DNA of 42,799 bases, taken from positions 1 through 42,799 of IMG/VR virus record IMGVR_UViG_3300026334_000002; one strand, given 5' to 3'. Positions 35,722-42,799 of this stretch are shown here, piece by piece. Position 1 is the first letter of the stretch, and each line of letters begins with the position of its first letter. Made by a program: the position numbers and the translations under genes. Source of the stretch: a virus. The notes beneath the pieces were generated by a model. The model saw nothing but the letters and a program-made list of their open reading frames with translations. It had not been told where the DNA came from and ran no database searches.

Positions 35722-37259
35722 CAATTGAGCTGCTCCACGATGAGCTGGTTCTGGGTGCAGGTGTTCGAAGCGGACGCAACTGAAAAGTTGCATTCGTTGC
35801 CAAAAAAGACGCTTTGCGTCAGGTCAACCGTGGGCGTCCATTGCGTAAAGGTGAACGAGCCGATGTTGCTGAAGGTGTTCAGTGAACATATGAACTGGCC
35901 CGTGGCTCCTATCACCTTGACCGTGCAGGTCAATGTTCCCGTGGTATCGATGGTTGTGCTATTGCCGGCCGTGGTCCACATGCTGATCGTCGAGGCGCCG
36001 GAGGACAGCAAGGCATCGTTGCCCACGCCCCACGACAGCGCCTGGTTGCTGGCTCCGCCGCCAACAACGATGTGGAACTGCCCGGTAAGTCGAATGCTGG
36101 CCTTGAGTTTATTCAGCGCGCCGGCTGCAAATGCAGAAGAGACCTTCAGGAGCTGCTGCGCAGTGGTCGAGGCATTTGCAGTCGTTGAAGTCCCGTCGGC
36201 GAAAGTGGTTTGCACGCGGGACACCGAAGACGGCGGCAAAATCTCCGGACCGAACAGGTTCATGGAGTACGTGCCGCCGCCGCCGTTGGTGGAGAGCGTG
36301 CGGCCGATCACTACACCAGTGAGCGGATAAGTGCTTCCGCCATCGTGGCAATTTCCTGCCACGGTTGCGCTGATCTGCACGTAATCGCCCGCCGTCGTCG
36401 CTCCATCAAAAACGCAGGAAGCCTGGCCGGATTGTTGAATGGTGGCATTCGAAGTAGCGCCGCATCCCGCAACACAGACGCCCACCACCCCCCCCGTATC
36501 GGTGATGGCCGCGATCTGCGCCTGCGAGGGCGCATTGACCAGCTTGGTGAGCGTGCTAATCGTGGTGCCGGTCGGATTCTGGTTGGCGATCGTGAAGTAG
36601 GCGCCTGGAGAATTCGTCAACTGCGTGCCGTTCACCGTCGGCGTGTTGAGCGTCGGAGAAGTAAGAGTTTTGTTCGTCAGCGTGTCGGTCGTGGTTCTCG
36701 CGATGACCGTGTCGGTGATGTTGGGGAAGTGCAGGGTTACGTTCCCGGTGGGCGGAGGGAAGTCGAGGGTGGTTTGATTGCCACCAGCTCCGAGCACAAA
36801 CTGATTGTCGGTTTGCGTATCGATGATCGGCTGGGTGAACGTCTGCTGGAAGGTCCAGGTGTTCGCTAGGTTCAACAGGTTCAGATAGCCGGTGACGTTG
36901 TCGACACACCACTGCTGCACCAGAGCCGCGGAGTAAGCGCAGAATTTGTAAGACTGGTTGGCCAGCCAGATGCCGGTTTGCGCGGAACCGTTGGAGGGAG
37001 CGCCGGTGGCGTCAAGCGGGATCGGATTCGCGTTCTGGATGGTGCCGGTTGAATCGATGTAGGTTGCTTGCAGCGTGGTGGTGCCGGCCTGGTAGGTATA
37101 GAGAAAGCCGCTGGCCAGGAGTTTGTTGTTGGCGTCGACGAACTGCGGGTGCATCGGCGGGGCGATCGAGACCGAAACCTGCGAGTGGGCGAAGACTGTC
37201 GAGAGCATCAGCAGGCCCGCGAAAAGCAGTGCGGAGAAGCGTGCAAAATGTGGTTTCAT
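35721..37259 (-). CDS. Tail-fibre-like protein with Sec signal peptide
   Basis: 512 residues. Signal peptide ARFSALLFAGLLMLSTVFAH within the first 27. The next part (SVSIAPPMHPQFVDANNKLL, ASGFLYTYQAGTTTLQATYI) is an attachment-like domain known from phage tail fibres. A region with TDTLTNKTLTSPTLNTPTVN repeats follows, and the C-terminal half is beta-rich with ten cysteines (VCVAGCGA, ASCVFDG, LTCTV). Probably a fibre or adsorption protein; the signal peptide and cysteines are unusual. Confidence 0.65.
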   Translation of the reverse strand: MKPHFARFSALLFAGLLMLSTVFAHSQVSVSIAPPMHPQFVDANNKLLASGFLYTYQAGTTTLQATYIDSTGTIQNANPIPLDATGAPSNGSAQTGIWLANQSYKFCAYSAALVQQWCVDNVTGYLNLLNLANTWTFQQTFTQPIIDTQTDNQFVLGAGGNQTTLDFPPPTGNVTLHFPNITDTVIARTTTDTLTNKTLTSPTLNTPTVNGTQLTNSPGAYFTIANQNPTGTTISTLTKLVNAPSQAQIAAITDTGGVVGVCVAGCGATSNATIQQSGQASCVFDGATTAGDYVQISATVAGNCHDGGSTYPLTGVVIGRTLSTNGGGGTYSMNLFGPEILPPSSVSRVQTTFADGTSTTANASTTAQQLLKVSSAFAAGALNKLKASIRLTGQFHIVVGGGASNQALSWGVGNDALLSSGASTISMWTTAGNSTTIDTTGTLTCTVKVIGATGQFICSLNTFSNIGSFTFTQWTPTVDLTQSVFFGNECNFSVASASNTCTQNQLIVEQLN

Positions 37260-37269
37260 GGGAAGTCGT

Positions 37270-38841
37270 TTACTTCTTGGCGGCTTTCACTGCTTTCAGG
37301 GATTCCTGGAGGATCGAAGTCAGATCATCCGCTGCTGCAGCAGTTGGCGGCTTTGGAGTTGCTGTTTTCGATGCGGCCGTTTTTGCTGCGGCCTGCTTGG
37401 CCTCGACGATACTCGCGAGCTCCGGCTGTCCTGTTTCCGGATCGATCATCATCGAGCGCGAACCGGCCGACGGCGAAAATGCAACCCTTTGGCCGTTGAT
37501 CACCTTCGCGACTCGCACGACTCCGGGAGCTTTTCTGAGGTCGTTCCAGGCTGTTCCTTTTGAGTCCGTCGCCTCGAACGTGGCGGCTTGATCAGGATCG
37601 ACGCCTCCGTGAATGTAGTGCTGCCCGGTGTTGGTGATCGTTTCCATTTCCTGTTGGGCCGCGTTGTACTTGTAGCCTTTGATCGCGCTCGATCCTTCGA
37701 CCGCGGTGAATCCCTTCGGCAGCGGTGTCTGCGCTTGAATGTCAGCTTTGATCTGGTTCTTGAGCGAAACGCCAGGCTTCAGCGGTGTTGGCGGTTCGAC
37801 GCCCATCGCTTCCGGAATGGCCGCGTCGAGCTGGCGGCCGAGAGCGGCGCGGGAGGTGGGACGAATCGGAGTTGGCGTTTCGGGCGCGGCAGCCGCGGTT
37901 GGCGTAGCTTGTGGGGCGGCGACGGATTCCACCATGGAACCAGCGGCACCTGGCGGGACCTGGCGAACCGGAATCTGAGAGAGGCCTGCGGCGGGATCAA
38001 TGACGGGCTGCGCGCCGCGACCGAGAGAACTTGCCTGCAGGACTTCTCTTGGAGGAGTTGCAGGATTCGGAGCGCCGGGATCGACGAAAGCCTTCTCCGG
38101 TTGTGCGAGAGCATCCGCCAATCGGCCGGCGAGGCGTTGCAAGTGCGCCGCTCGCGGCGAAATCACGCCGGTGACTTCAGGGGAAACGACATCAGCGGCC
38201 GTGCGGAGCGCGGTGGCTGCCACGGGACGAAGCGCTCCGGACTTTACGGATCCGACAACTGCAGGCACCCCGCGCGTGATGCCTTCCGTTGCCGCCATGA
38301 CTGCGGGGACTGCGGCCGCGTGGCCAGCAACTCCACCAACGTCACCTTCTTCTGCAGACTTCTCCTCGCCGGCGACGTTGACGCCCAGCATCTCGTTCGC
38401 GCTCGCGCCCCACGAGTAAGCCTGGCCGTGCGCTTTCACGCGCGCGGCATTCTTGGCGGCCGCGGCCGACTCCTGCTGTTCAACTAACTTCCATTTCTCG
38501 GCATCCGAAATATCCGGATCGGTCATGGGATCCGGATCAGCGAGATGCCGCAATCCTTGCCCCATACCCCTCACATCGTCGTAGAGCGTCGACCAGAAGC
38601 CGGGGTGTTTCACGTCCTGCTGTTCAAGGGGAAGAACCTTACCGCCTGCGTCGTAGGCTTCGCGAGTACGGTTGGCGGGGACGAAACGAATCTTCGGCGT
38701 GCCGTCCGAATCCTTCTCTGGCGTTTGGAACTTCACCGCGGGCATGCCTCCGCCTCTCACCGCGGCGGCGAGTTGATCTTGTGGAACGTCGCGGAGGACG
38801 CCCTGCGGATCGAAGACTGGAACTGTGGCTTGAGTGCTCAC
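37270..38841 (-). CDS. Internal/ejection protein with KTSC domain
   Basis: 523 residues with no cysteine. N-part: FDPQGVLRDVPQDQLAAAVR; a helical middle (EKWKLVEQQESAAAAKNAAR); long Pro/Ala-rich linkers. Residues about 384-437 (SSAIKGYKYNAAQQEMETIT, GQHYIHGGVD, ATDSKGTAWNDLRK) match the KTSC domain found in phage and lysyl-tRNA synthetase-related proteins. Lies beside other ejection-type genes, so it is likely delivered with the DNA. Function of the KTSC domain is not established. Confidence 0.6.
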   Translation of the reverse strand: MSTQATVPVFDPQGVLRDVPQDQLAAAVRGGGMPAVKFQTPEKDSDGTPKIRFVPANRTREAYDAGGKVLPLEQQDVKHPGFWSTLYDDVRGMGQGLRHLADPDPMTDPDISDAEKWKLVEQQESAAAAKNAARVKAHGQAYSWGASANEMLGVNVAGEEKSAEEGDVGGVAGHAAAVPAVMAATEGITRGVPAVVGSVKSGALRPVAATALRTAADVVSPEVTGVISPRAAHLQRLAGRLADALAQPEKAFVDPGAPNPATPPREVLQASSLGRGAQPVIDPAAGLSQIPVRQVPPGAAGSMVESVAAPQATPTAAAAPETPTPIRPTSRAALGRQLDAAIPEAMGVEPPTPLKPGVSLKNQIKADIQAQTPLPKGFTAVEGSSAIKGYKYNAAQQEMETITNTGQHYIHGGVDPDQAATFEATDSKGTAWNDLRKAPGVVRVAKVINGQRVAFSPSAGSRSMMIDPETGQPELASIVEAKQAAAKTAASKTATPKPPTAAAADDLTSILQESLKAVKAAKK

Positions 38842-40379
38842 TTATGCTCAGGCATGGTGTCCCACGAGAATGCGCCGGGAGCGCCGGGAGCTGCGGTGGT
38901 TGCAGGTTTCGGCTCCACAATCCCGATCCTTCGCTGAATGTCTTTGATCTGCGAATCGTAGGACTGGTGCCGGTTCGCGAAGTCCTGCTTCAGTGTGGCG
39001 ACAACTTGCTTCGCTGCGGAGTACGAGAGGTTCCCGGAGAGGATGTCTTCCGCTTCTTTTTTCTGGCTGTCGCTCAACACTCCGGAGGCGTTCGCGCTCG
39101 ATAGAACTTTCGCCGCTTCCGCCGCGGCCGTCTGCTGCGCGGCCTTCATCGCCTGATAATTGTCGGAGCCGATCATCTTCTCGTCGATCAGGCGGAGTGG
39201 CGTGTTCGCGAACTTCACGCCGAGATCGGGAATCTTATTGAGTTTGTCGAGGAAGAGATCGAGGTTCTTCCCTGCGGTGCTTTCAAACGCAGAGACCTGG
39301 TCGAAACTGGTTTGCAGTTTCTGTAGCGAGGCTTTGTTTGCGGCCAGATTGACTTTATTCGCGGCGATGTTCGCGTTCGGGTCCATCTCCGCCGCACGCT
39401 TCAGGATTGCAGTCGTGGATCCAGGGCTGCGCGCGAGTCCCTGCGGCATCTCGCCGCTCTGCAGATAGCGTTGTGCGGCCTGATCGAGCGCACCTCCTTC
39501 TCCGCCCGGCCCGAGCATATTGCCCATTACCAAGCCCATCGGAGACTGCTTTGCCTTCCAGGCCAGGAAGTCGGCGGCGTCTTTTCCTTTATTCTCCGGA
39601 CGCGCGAGCCAGGAATTCTGCTGCTGGATTTCCGCGGATACACCCGGCGCGCCACCATGTGTTGCGTAATAGTTCGATTCGTCGCGCTTGAGATCAGCCG
39701 CCGCGCTCGCCTCGCCTGCTTGCTCTGTATCTTTGTGGGTTTCTGCTTCTGTCTTTGCCTGTTCTGCCGCTGCCTTCGCTCCCATCACCGATTTGGCGAA
39801 CACATCAATTTGTGCCCGCAGCGCCTTCGGATCGGAAGTCTGTTGAATCTGAGCGATGGCTCCCTGCGCCATGGCCGGATCCATGATTCCGTTCTTTGCG
39901 AGATCCTGCACGGTGGCGACTGCCTTGTCGTGCAGTTGCTCGTCGGGTACGTTCTCGATTCCTTCGAGAGCGTCGCCGATCGCTTTGTGTATGCTGATGA
40001 AAGTTTCGATCTTCTTTGATCCCGTCTCTGCGTCCTGCTTCGCGATATCGGAAACGGTCTTCTTGATCGTCAGGCCGTGCTGCTGGATTCCGGTCGCCGC
40101 GTTGGCGGAGCCGCCGTTGTCCAGCACTGACTTCGAAAGATCCGCGTAGTAGCCGTCGGAATCATTTTTGTATTTGGGATCAAGCGGGTTAATTGCCTTC
40201 ATCGCCGTCGTGGTCGCCTGCTGATCGGCAATCGTCTGCTGCTGCTCCTGGATTCGCTGCTGCTGCTCCTGTTGCTGGTTCATCATCGAGCGCATTGCCA
40301 TCAGTTTCGACACATCGCCCATCATGTCGGGCTGCTGTGGCGGTTTGATATCGAGAGCGGGAAGAGGAATTGAGCCCAT
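38838..40379 (-). CDS. Internal virion/ejection protein
   Basis: 513 residues, no cysteine, mostly helical. Gln-rich start (MNQQQEQQQRIQEQQQTIAD); long charged helices (IETFISIHKAIGDALEGIEN, QTEAETHKDTEQ-type); GAPGVSAEIQQQNSWLARPE near the centre. Size, composition and place between other ejection-type genes suggest a P22 gp16/gp20-like injection protein, though sequence similarity is not seen. ATGA overlap with the next gene. Confidence 0.6.
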   Translation of the reverse strand: MGSIPLPALDIKPPQQPDMMGDVSKLMAMRSMMNQQQEQQQRIQEQQQTIADQQATTTAMKAINPLDPKYKNDSDGYYADLSKSVLDNGGSANAATGIQQHGLTIKKTVSDIAKQDAETGSKKIETFISIHKAIGDALEGIENVPDEQLHDKAVATVQDLAKNGIMDPAMAQGAIAQIQQTSDPKALRAQIDVFAKSVMGAKAAAEQAKTEAETHKDTEQAGEASAAADLKRDESNYYATHGGAPGVSAEIQQQNSWLARPENKGKDAADFLAWKAKQSPMGLVMGNMLGPGGEGGALDQAAQRYLQSGEMPQGLARSPGSTTAILKRAAEMDPNANIAANKVNLAANKASLQKLQTSFDQVSAFESTAGKNLDLFLDKLNKIPDLGVKFANTPLRLIDEKMIGSDNYQAMKAAQQTAAAEAAKVLSSANASGVLSDSQKKEAEDILSGNLSYSAAKQVVATLKQDFANRHQSYDSQIKDIQRRIGIVEPKPATTAAPGAPGAFSWDTMPEHK

Positions 40380-40380
40380 A

Positions 40381-40806
40381 TCAGTATCCGAGCATCATGC
40401 GCAGAGCCATCAGTTTGTCCATGCCGTTGCCCGGCTGCGCGGACATGCCAGACATGCCAGGAGCGCCGCCGCCCATGGGATACAGCGGCCCGCCGCGGAC
40501 CGGCATCGGTCCAGAGATCGGGGGCACGGGCGCTGTCATCGGCGGGCCTTCCATTCCAGGGGCAGGCATCGGCCGCGGAATCGGAGCCACCGGATAAGGC
40601 CCGGCGATCGGCGGTTGCCCGCCCCACACCGGAGCAGGAGCTGGGCCAGGAGGTCCAAACCCAGCAGAACCGGGGGCACCGGCTTCCGGCATGTTCACCG
40701 GGTAAGCCGGTCCGACCGGTCGAGCAACTGGAGGCGTACCGCCCATGCTGAGATTGCGCAGGGCGGCGAGGTTTGAGAAGTTGTTGGGAATGAAGTTGGG
40801 AAGCAT
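40381..40806 (-). CDS. Pro/Gly-rich virion-associated protein
   Basis: 141 residues from ATG 40806. Short N-terminal helix (LPNFIPNNFSNLAALRNLSM), then a disordered Pro/Gly/Met-rich stretch and a helix at the end (GMDKLMALRMMLGY). No fold recognised. The end resembles the start of the following ejection protein (KLMAMRSMM), hinting at shared interaction motifs. Position among ejection genes suggests a virion role. Confidence 0.55.
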   Translation of the reverse strand: MLPNFIPNNFSNLAALRNLSMGGTPPVARPVGPAYPVNMPEAGAPGSAGFGPPGPAPAPVWGGQPPIAGPYPVAPIPRPMPAPGMEGPPMTAPVPPISGPMPVRGGPLYPMGGGAPGMSGMSAQPGNGMDKLMALRMMLGY

Positions 40807-40811
40807 AGAAG

Positions 40812-41699
40812 TTATCCGTATCCTGCTGCCGCCGTCGCGGCGCCACCATCGCTGCCACCGCCCCACGTTCCGCTGCCGCCACCACCACCGCCGCCGAACA
40901 TCTGCTGCATAAGCAACATCTGCGTCAGATTGTTGGTCATGCCGCCGAAGGCGCCACTCCAGGCATTCGCGCCGCCGACGTATCCAGACGCTCTCGCCGC
41001 GGCTGCATTTTGGTAGTCCTGGCCGATCTGCGCGCCGGAGGTGAGGTTAATGTTTCCGATGTTGCTTGCGGCTTGCTGGCCTTCGCTTCCAAGCGTCGTC
41101 GCCGCGGTCTGCCCGATGCCGGCAGTAGCTGCCAGGCGATTGAAGGTGTTGGTCTGGTTGTTCTCGAAGATTCCATAGCGCTGGTTGTACTGCTGTAGAG
41201 CGCGGTTATAAACGTTCGAGTAGTTGGTGGTGGCGGAGTTCTGCGCGTAGTTGTTCAGCGCTTCAAGCGTGTTGCCGGAAAGCAGCGATCCGCGCGCACC
41301 GGCTGAGTTCTGCAGCGCTTCTTCGCCTTGCTGCTCCGCGAACTTGTAGCCAGGCTCGTTCTGCGCTTGCTCAAGCGTCGGGGCCTGAAATTGTTCCGTC
41401 CAGGGAGTAAGCAGGCCTTTGCCGGGAGTGTTGGTGAGATTTTGGAGATTGAAAAGCCCTTCCTTGCCCGCCGTCAGCCACGGCGCCATATTCTGCTGCT
41501 GCTTTTCCCACTCCTGCTTCTGAAAATCAAGAGAGGACTGCGCGTCTTCGTGCTGCAGTTCCGCCGCTGATTGCGCGGCGCTGGCTTGCGCCGAGGCCGC
41601 TTTTCCGGCAGCGTGAGCCGAGATCGCCGCGCCGCCAACAGAGCCAGCGGCCGCGGCGGCGGCGGCAACTGCCAGAGCTACACCAGTTGCAATTGGCAT
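40812..41699 (-). CDS. DNA transfer/ejection protein
   Basis: 295 residues, no cysteine. N-terminal hydrophobic Ala/Gly segment (TGVALAVAAAAAAAGSVGGA), then HAAGKAASAQASAAQSAAEL, SSLDFQKQEWEKQQQNMAPW, GKEGLFNLQNL, AARGSLLSGNTLEALNNYAQ-like core and a Gly-rich end. The order A-H-A-A-G-K-A-A, L-x-F-Q-K-x-x-W and A-P-W-x-x-A-G-x-x-x-L is common in podovirus internal proteins that enter the host with the DNA. The allele-A copy starts at 1-369. Confidence 0.7.
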   Translation of the reverse strand: MPIATGVALAVAAAAAAAGSVGGAAISAHAAGKAASAQASAAQSAAELQHEDAQSSLDFQKQEWEKQQQNMAPWLTAGKEGLFNLQNLTNTPGKGLLTPWTEQFQAPTLEQAQNEPGYKFAEQQGEEALQNSAGARGSLLSGNTLEALNNYAQNSATTNYSNVYNRALQQYNQRYGIFENNQTNTFNRLAATAGIGQTAATTLGSEGQQAASNIGNINLTSGAQIGQDYQNAAAARASGYVGGANAWSGAFGGMTNNLTQMLLMQQMFGGGGGGGSGTWGGGSDGGAATAAAGYG

Positions 41700-42137
41700 T
41701 TAGAGTTCTTTCTGGTAGCTGACTTCAATGGGCTGATAGCCGAGAGCTTTGTAGGCGTCTCCCACAGCTGCGGTCGGCGCCGTGAACTGCATTCGCTTGG
41801 CGCCGGCGGCGCGCGCCAGAGACTCGGCCCTGCGCAAGAGAGCCAGCGCCGTGAAGCTCTTTCTGAATTCCGGCTCGACGTACCACATCAGCTCGCCGGC
41901 CGTGATCTCTCCGGAAAAGTAGTGCGGGAAAATGACAAAGCCCAAGAGACCGATGACCTCTCCTGATTCTTCTGCAACCAGCACCTTTCCTTTTTGGCTG
42001 TTCATCACCTGCAGCGCCAGCTTCGCGGACTCTTCCGGATTGTCGGCAATCTGATCGCGGTACGGCCCCTCGAGAAGCGAGCGGGAGCCCATTTCCACGA
42101 TGCGCGGCAGATCTTTAGGTGTGGCTTCGCGAATCAA
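41700..42137 (-). CDS. GNAT-family acyltransferase (allele B)
   Basis: 145 residues from the proposed TTG 42137: (M)IREATPKDLPRIVEMG, then LVAEESGEVIGLLGFVIFPH, ELMWYVEPEFRKSFTALALL, RRAESLARAAGAKRMQFTAP and AYKALGYQPIEVSYQK. Complete GNAT fold; the acetyl-CoA loop reads E-F-R-K-S-F-T-A-L and lacks the usual Gly-x-Gly. Start was chosen because residues before it lie on the ACP coding region; an ATG at 42209 would give 169 residues. It overlaps the ACP gene by 23 bases. It is not related beyond fold to the allele-A GNAT. Using acyl-ACP instead of acetyl-CoA is possible, as in GNAT-type N-acyl amino acid synthases paired with an ACP. Confidence 0.75.
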   Translation of the reverse strand: MIREATPKDLPRIVEMGSRSLLEGPYRDQIADNPEESAKLALQVMNSQKGKVLVAEESGEVIGLLGFVIFPHYFSGEITAGELMWYVEPEFRKSFTALALLRRAESLARAAGAKRMQFTAPTAAVGDAYKALGYQPIEVSYQKEL

Positions 42138-42375
42138 GGTAGTTGAGGATGTCCTGTACAGTGAAGAGCTTCTCTGCGTCGTCGTCGGGGATCTCGATGC
42201 CGGCGACATCCTCGAGATCCAGAATCAACTGCGCGCGATCCAGCGAAGCGATGTCGAGATCACGTACCAGGTTCGACGTGGGTGTAACTTCGCGAGGATC
42301 GATGCCGATAGAGTCCGCAATGGCGACGCGGATCTCCTCGAAGGTCAAAATGGCGTGAGTGCGATTCGTTTCCAT
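42115..42375 (-). CDS. Acyl carrier protein (allele B only)
   Basis: 86 residues, the usual ACP length and acidic composition. TFEEIRVAIADSIGIDPREV, TPTSNLVRDLDIASLDRAQL, ILDLEDVAGIEIPDDDAEKL, FTVQDILNYL match the four-helix ACP. The phosphopantetheine site is Ser44 in I-A-S-L-D (normally D-S-L-D; the Asp before Ser is Ala). Holo form would need a host phosphopantetheinyl transferase. The first codons overlap the end of the 86-residue gene and the stop overlaps the GNAT gene. No ACP was seen in allele A. Confidence 0.85.
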   Translation of the reverse strand: METNRTHAILTFEEIRVAIADSIGIDPREVTPTSNLVRDLDIASLDRAQLILDLEDVAGIEIPDDDAEKLFTVQDILNYLDSRSHT

Positions 42376-42605
42376 GTGTTAGCTGCAGTGCAAATGTAGA
42401 GAAAATTCTGATCACTCTGAATCTGTCCGGGAGTTCCCGGCGAGTTCGATGCTGTCGGGACCTTGGCATTCAGCACAGTCAGCAGCGGCGGAACTTTGTC
42501 GAGCCATTTCCGATACGCCTCGGTCGGATGGCCGGTTTCCTCGACGAGCTTATTGCCCTGAAGGGGCTGCGGCTGAAAACTTCCGCCGGTGGGTCCGCCG
42601 GGCAT
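42345..42605 (-). CDS. Small conserved tail-region protein (allele B)
   Basis: 86 residues, same length and start as 715-975 (GGPTGG.FQPQPLQGNKLVEE, YRKWLDKVPPLLTVLNAKVP), diverging near the end (NFLYICTAANTWKRIALTPF against NFIYVCVGQNQWKRIALSAF). The divergence begins just before the cassette boundary. Same likely role as the allele-A copy. Confidence 0.7.
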   Translation of the reverse strand: MPGGPTGGSFQPQPLQGNKLVEETGHPTEAYRKWLDKVPPLLTVLNAKVPTASNSPGTPGQIQSDQNFLYICTAANTWKRIALTPF

Positions 42606-42611
42606 TGCTCT

Positions 42612-42799
42612 TTATGCTCTCTTCCTGGCTTCACTCGACAGGCGGGTCGTGGGCTGCTTGTCTTCCGGATCCGTGAACAAATAGGCGTCGATGATTTTCC
42701 AGTCCGCTGGATCGGTCATCACAATCTGGTACACACGATCGCGCGCCGAGCCCAGCTGCCGGGTGATCACGCGGGTCAGCGTCTGGCCCGCCTGGCCGC
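42612..42799 (-). CDS. gp10-like tail factor, C-terminal end of allele B copy (cut by window edge)
   Basis: The minus-strand end of the gp10-like protein (last 62 codons, SEARKRA then TAA). From 42673 to 42799 it is identical to 1052-1178. In a closed circle this is the same gene as 991-2880 with the allele-B 3' end. Its N-terminal part lies outside the window. Confidence 0.8.
   Translation of the reverse strand, partial: GQAGQTLTRVITRQLGSARDRVYQIVMTDPADWKIIDAYLFTDPEDKQPTTRLSSEARKRA
42673..42799. repeat. 127-bp exact terminal overlap with 1052-1178
   Basis: All 127 bases match 1052-1178; base 42672 (C) differs from 1051 (G). The length equals a common maximum assembler k-mer, so it is best seen as an assembly-graph overlap that closes a 41,621-bp circle, not a biological terminal repeat. 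Confidence 0.85.

Noticed and set aside
42673-42799. Direct terminal repeat used for packaging
   Set aside because: The match is internal at the left end (1052-1178), exactly 127 bases, and flanked by diverged alleles. An assembly overlap explains it better.
1-42799. tRNA genes, CRISPR arrays, insertion sequences, tyrosine integrase, DNA polymerase
   Set aside because: None seen by eye on either strand; a tRNA scan and profile searches would be decisive.

Overview
The window is an almost complete genome of a tailed double-stranded DNA phage with a P22-like (podovirus) virion plan. The evidence is a set of recognisable families: large terminase, P22-type portal, scaffold, P22-type coat, gp4-like and gp10-like tail accessory factors, a beta-helix tailspike and ejection proteins. 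I see no host genes, rRNA, tRNA, CRISPR array or insertion sequence. The host is inferred to be a GC-rich diderm bacterium, possibly Acidobacteriota: several proteins carry short Sec signals ending in A-x-A-Q, and envelope-type proteins are common. That assignment is weak.

The last 127 bases (42673-42799) are identical to 1052-1178, and the match stops at a mismatch just before it. Overlapping the two gives a circle of 41,621 bp. Positions 1-1051 then form a second, diverged allele of about 41.3-42.67 kb from a co-occurring strain. The alleles differ by a cassette: allele A has one GNAT acetyltransferase (371-745), allele B has an unrelated GNAT plus an acyl carrier protein (41700-42375).

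Layout. Late genes are on the minus strand. They start at 16.14 kb (small and large terminase, small proteins, portal, scaffold, coat, a secreted head-associated protein, a terminator at about 7.0 kb, tail accessory factors, tailspike) and continue through the joint into 42.8-32.0 kb (ejection proteins, two secreted fibre-like proteins, glucosaminidase endolysin, holin-like membrane proteins). Two small plus-strand genes are inserted in the head operon, one of them a Tat-signal protein. From 18.04 to 16.41 kb a short minus operon ends in a serine recombinase. From 19.9 to 23.6 kb a plus operon carries recombination genes (putative annealing protein, YqaJ-type exonuclease, HNH protein). From 31.5 to 23.6 kb a leftward early region carries many tiny genes, mostly linked by 4-bp ATGA/GTGA overlaps and rich in Cys zinc-knuckle motifs, with an RNA ligase, a RyR-domain protein and a DUF3307-like membrane protein.

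How the parts fit together. The recombination pair and ligase point to DNA/RNA repair or recombination-dependent replication that relies on host polymerase; no phage polymerase, helicase or RNA polymerase was seen. The main surprises are four late proteins with Sec signal peptides and, in most, many cysteines; a Tat-signal protein whose body resembles the C-terminus of the coat protein; the exchangeable ACP-GNAT cassette; a duplicated secreted protein present in both an early and a late operon; and promoters placed so that mRNAs would be leaderless.
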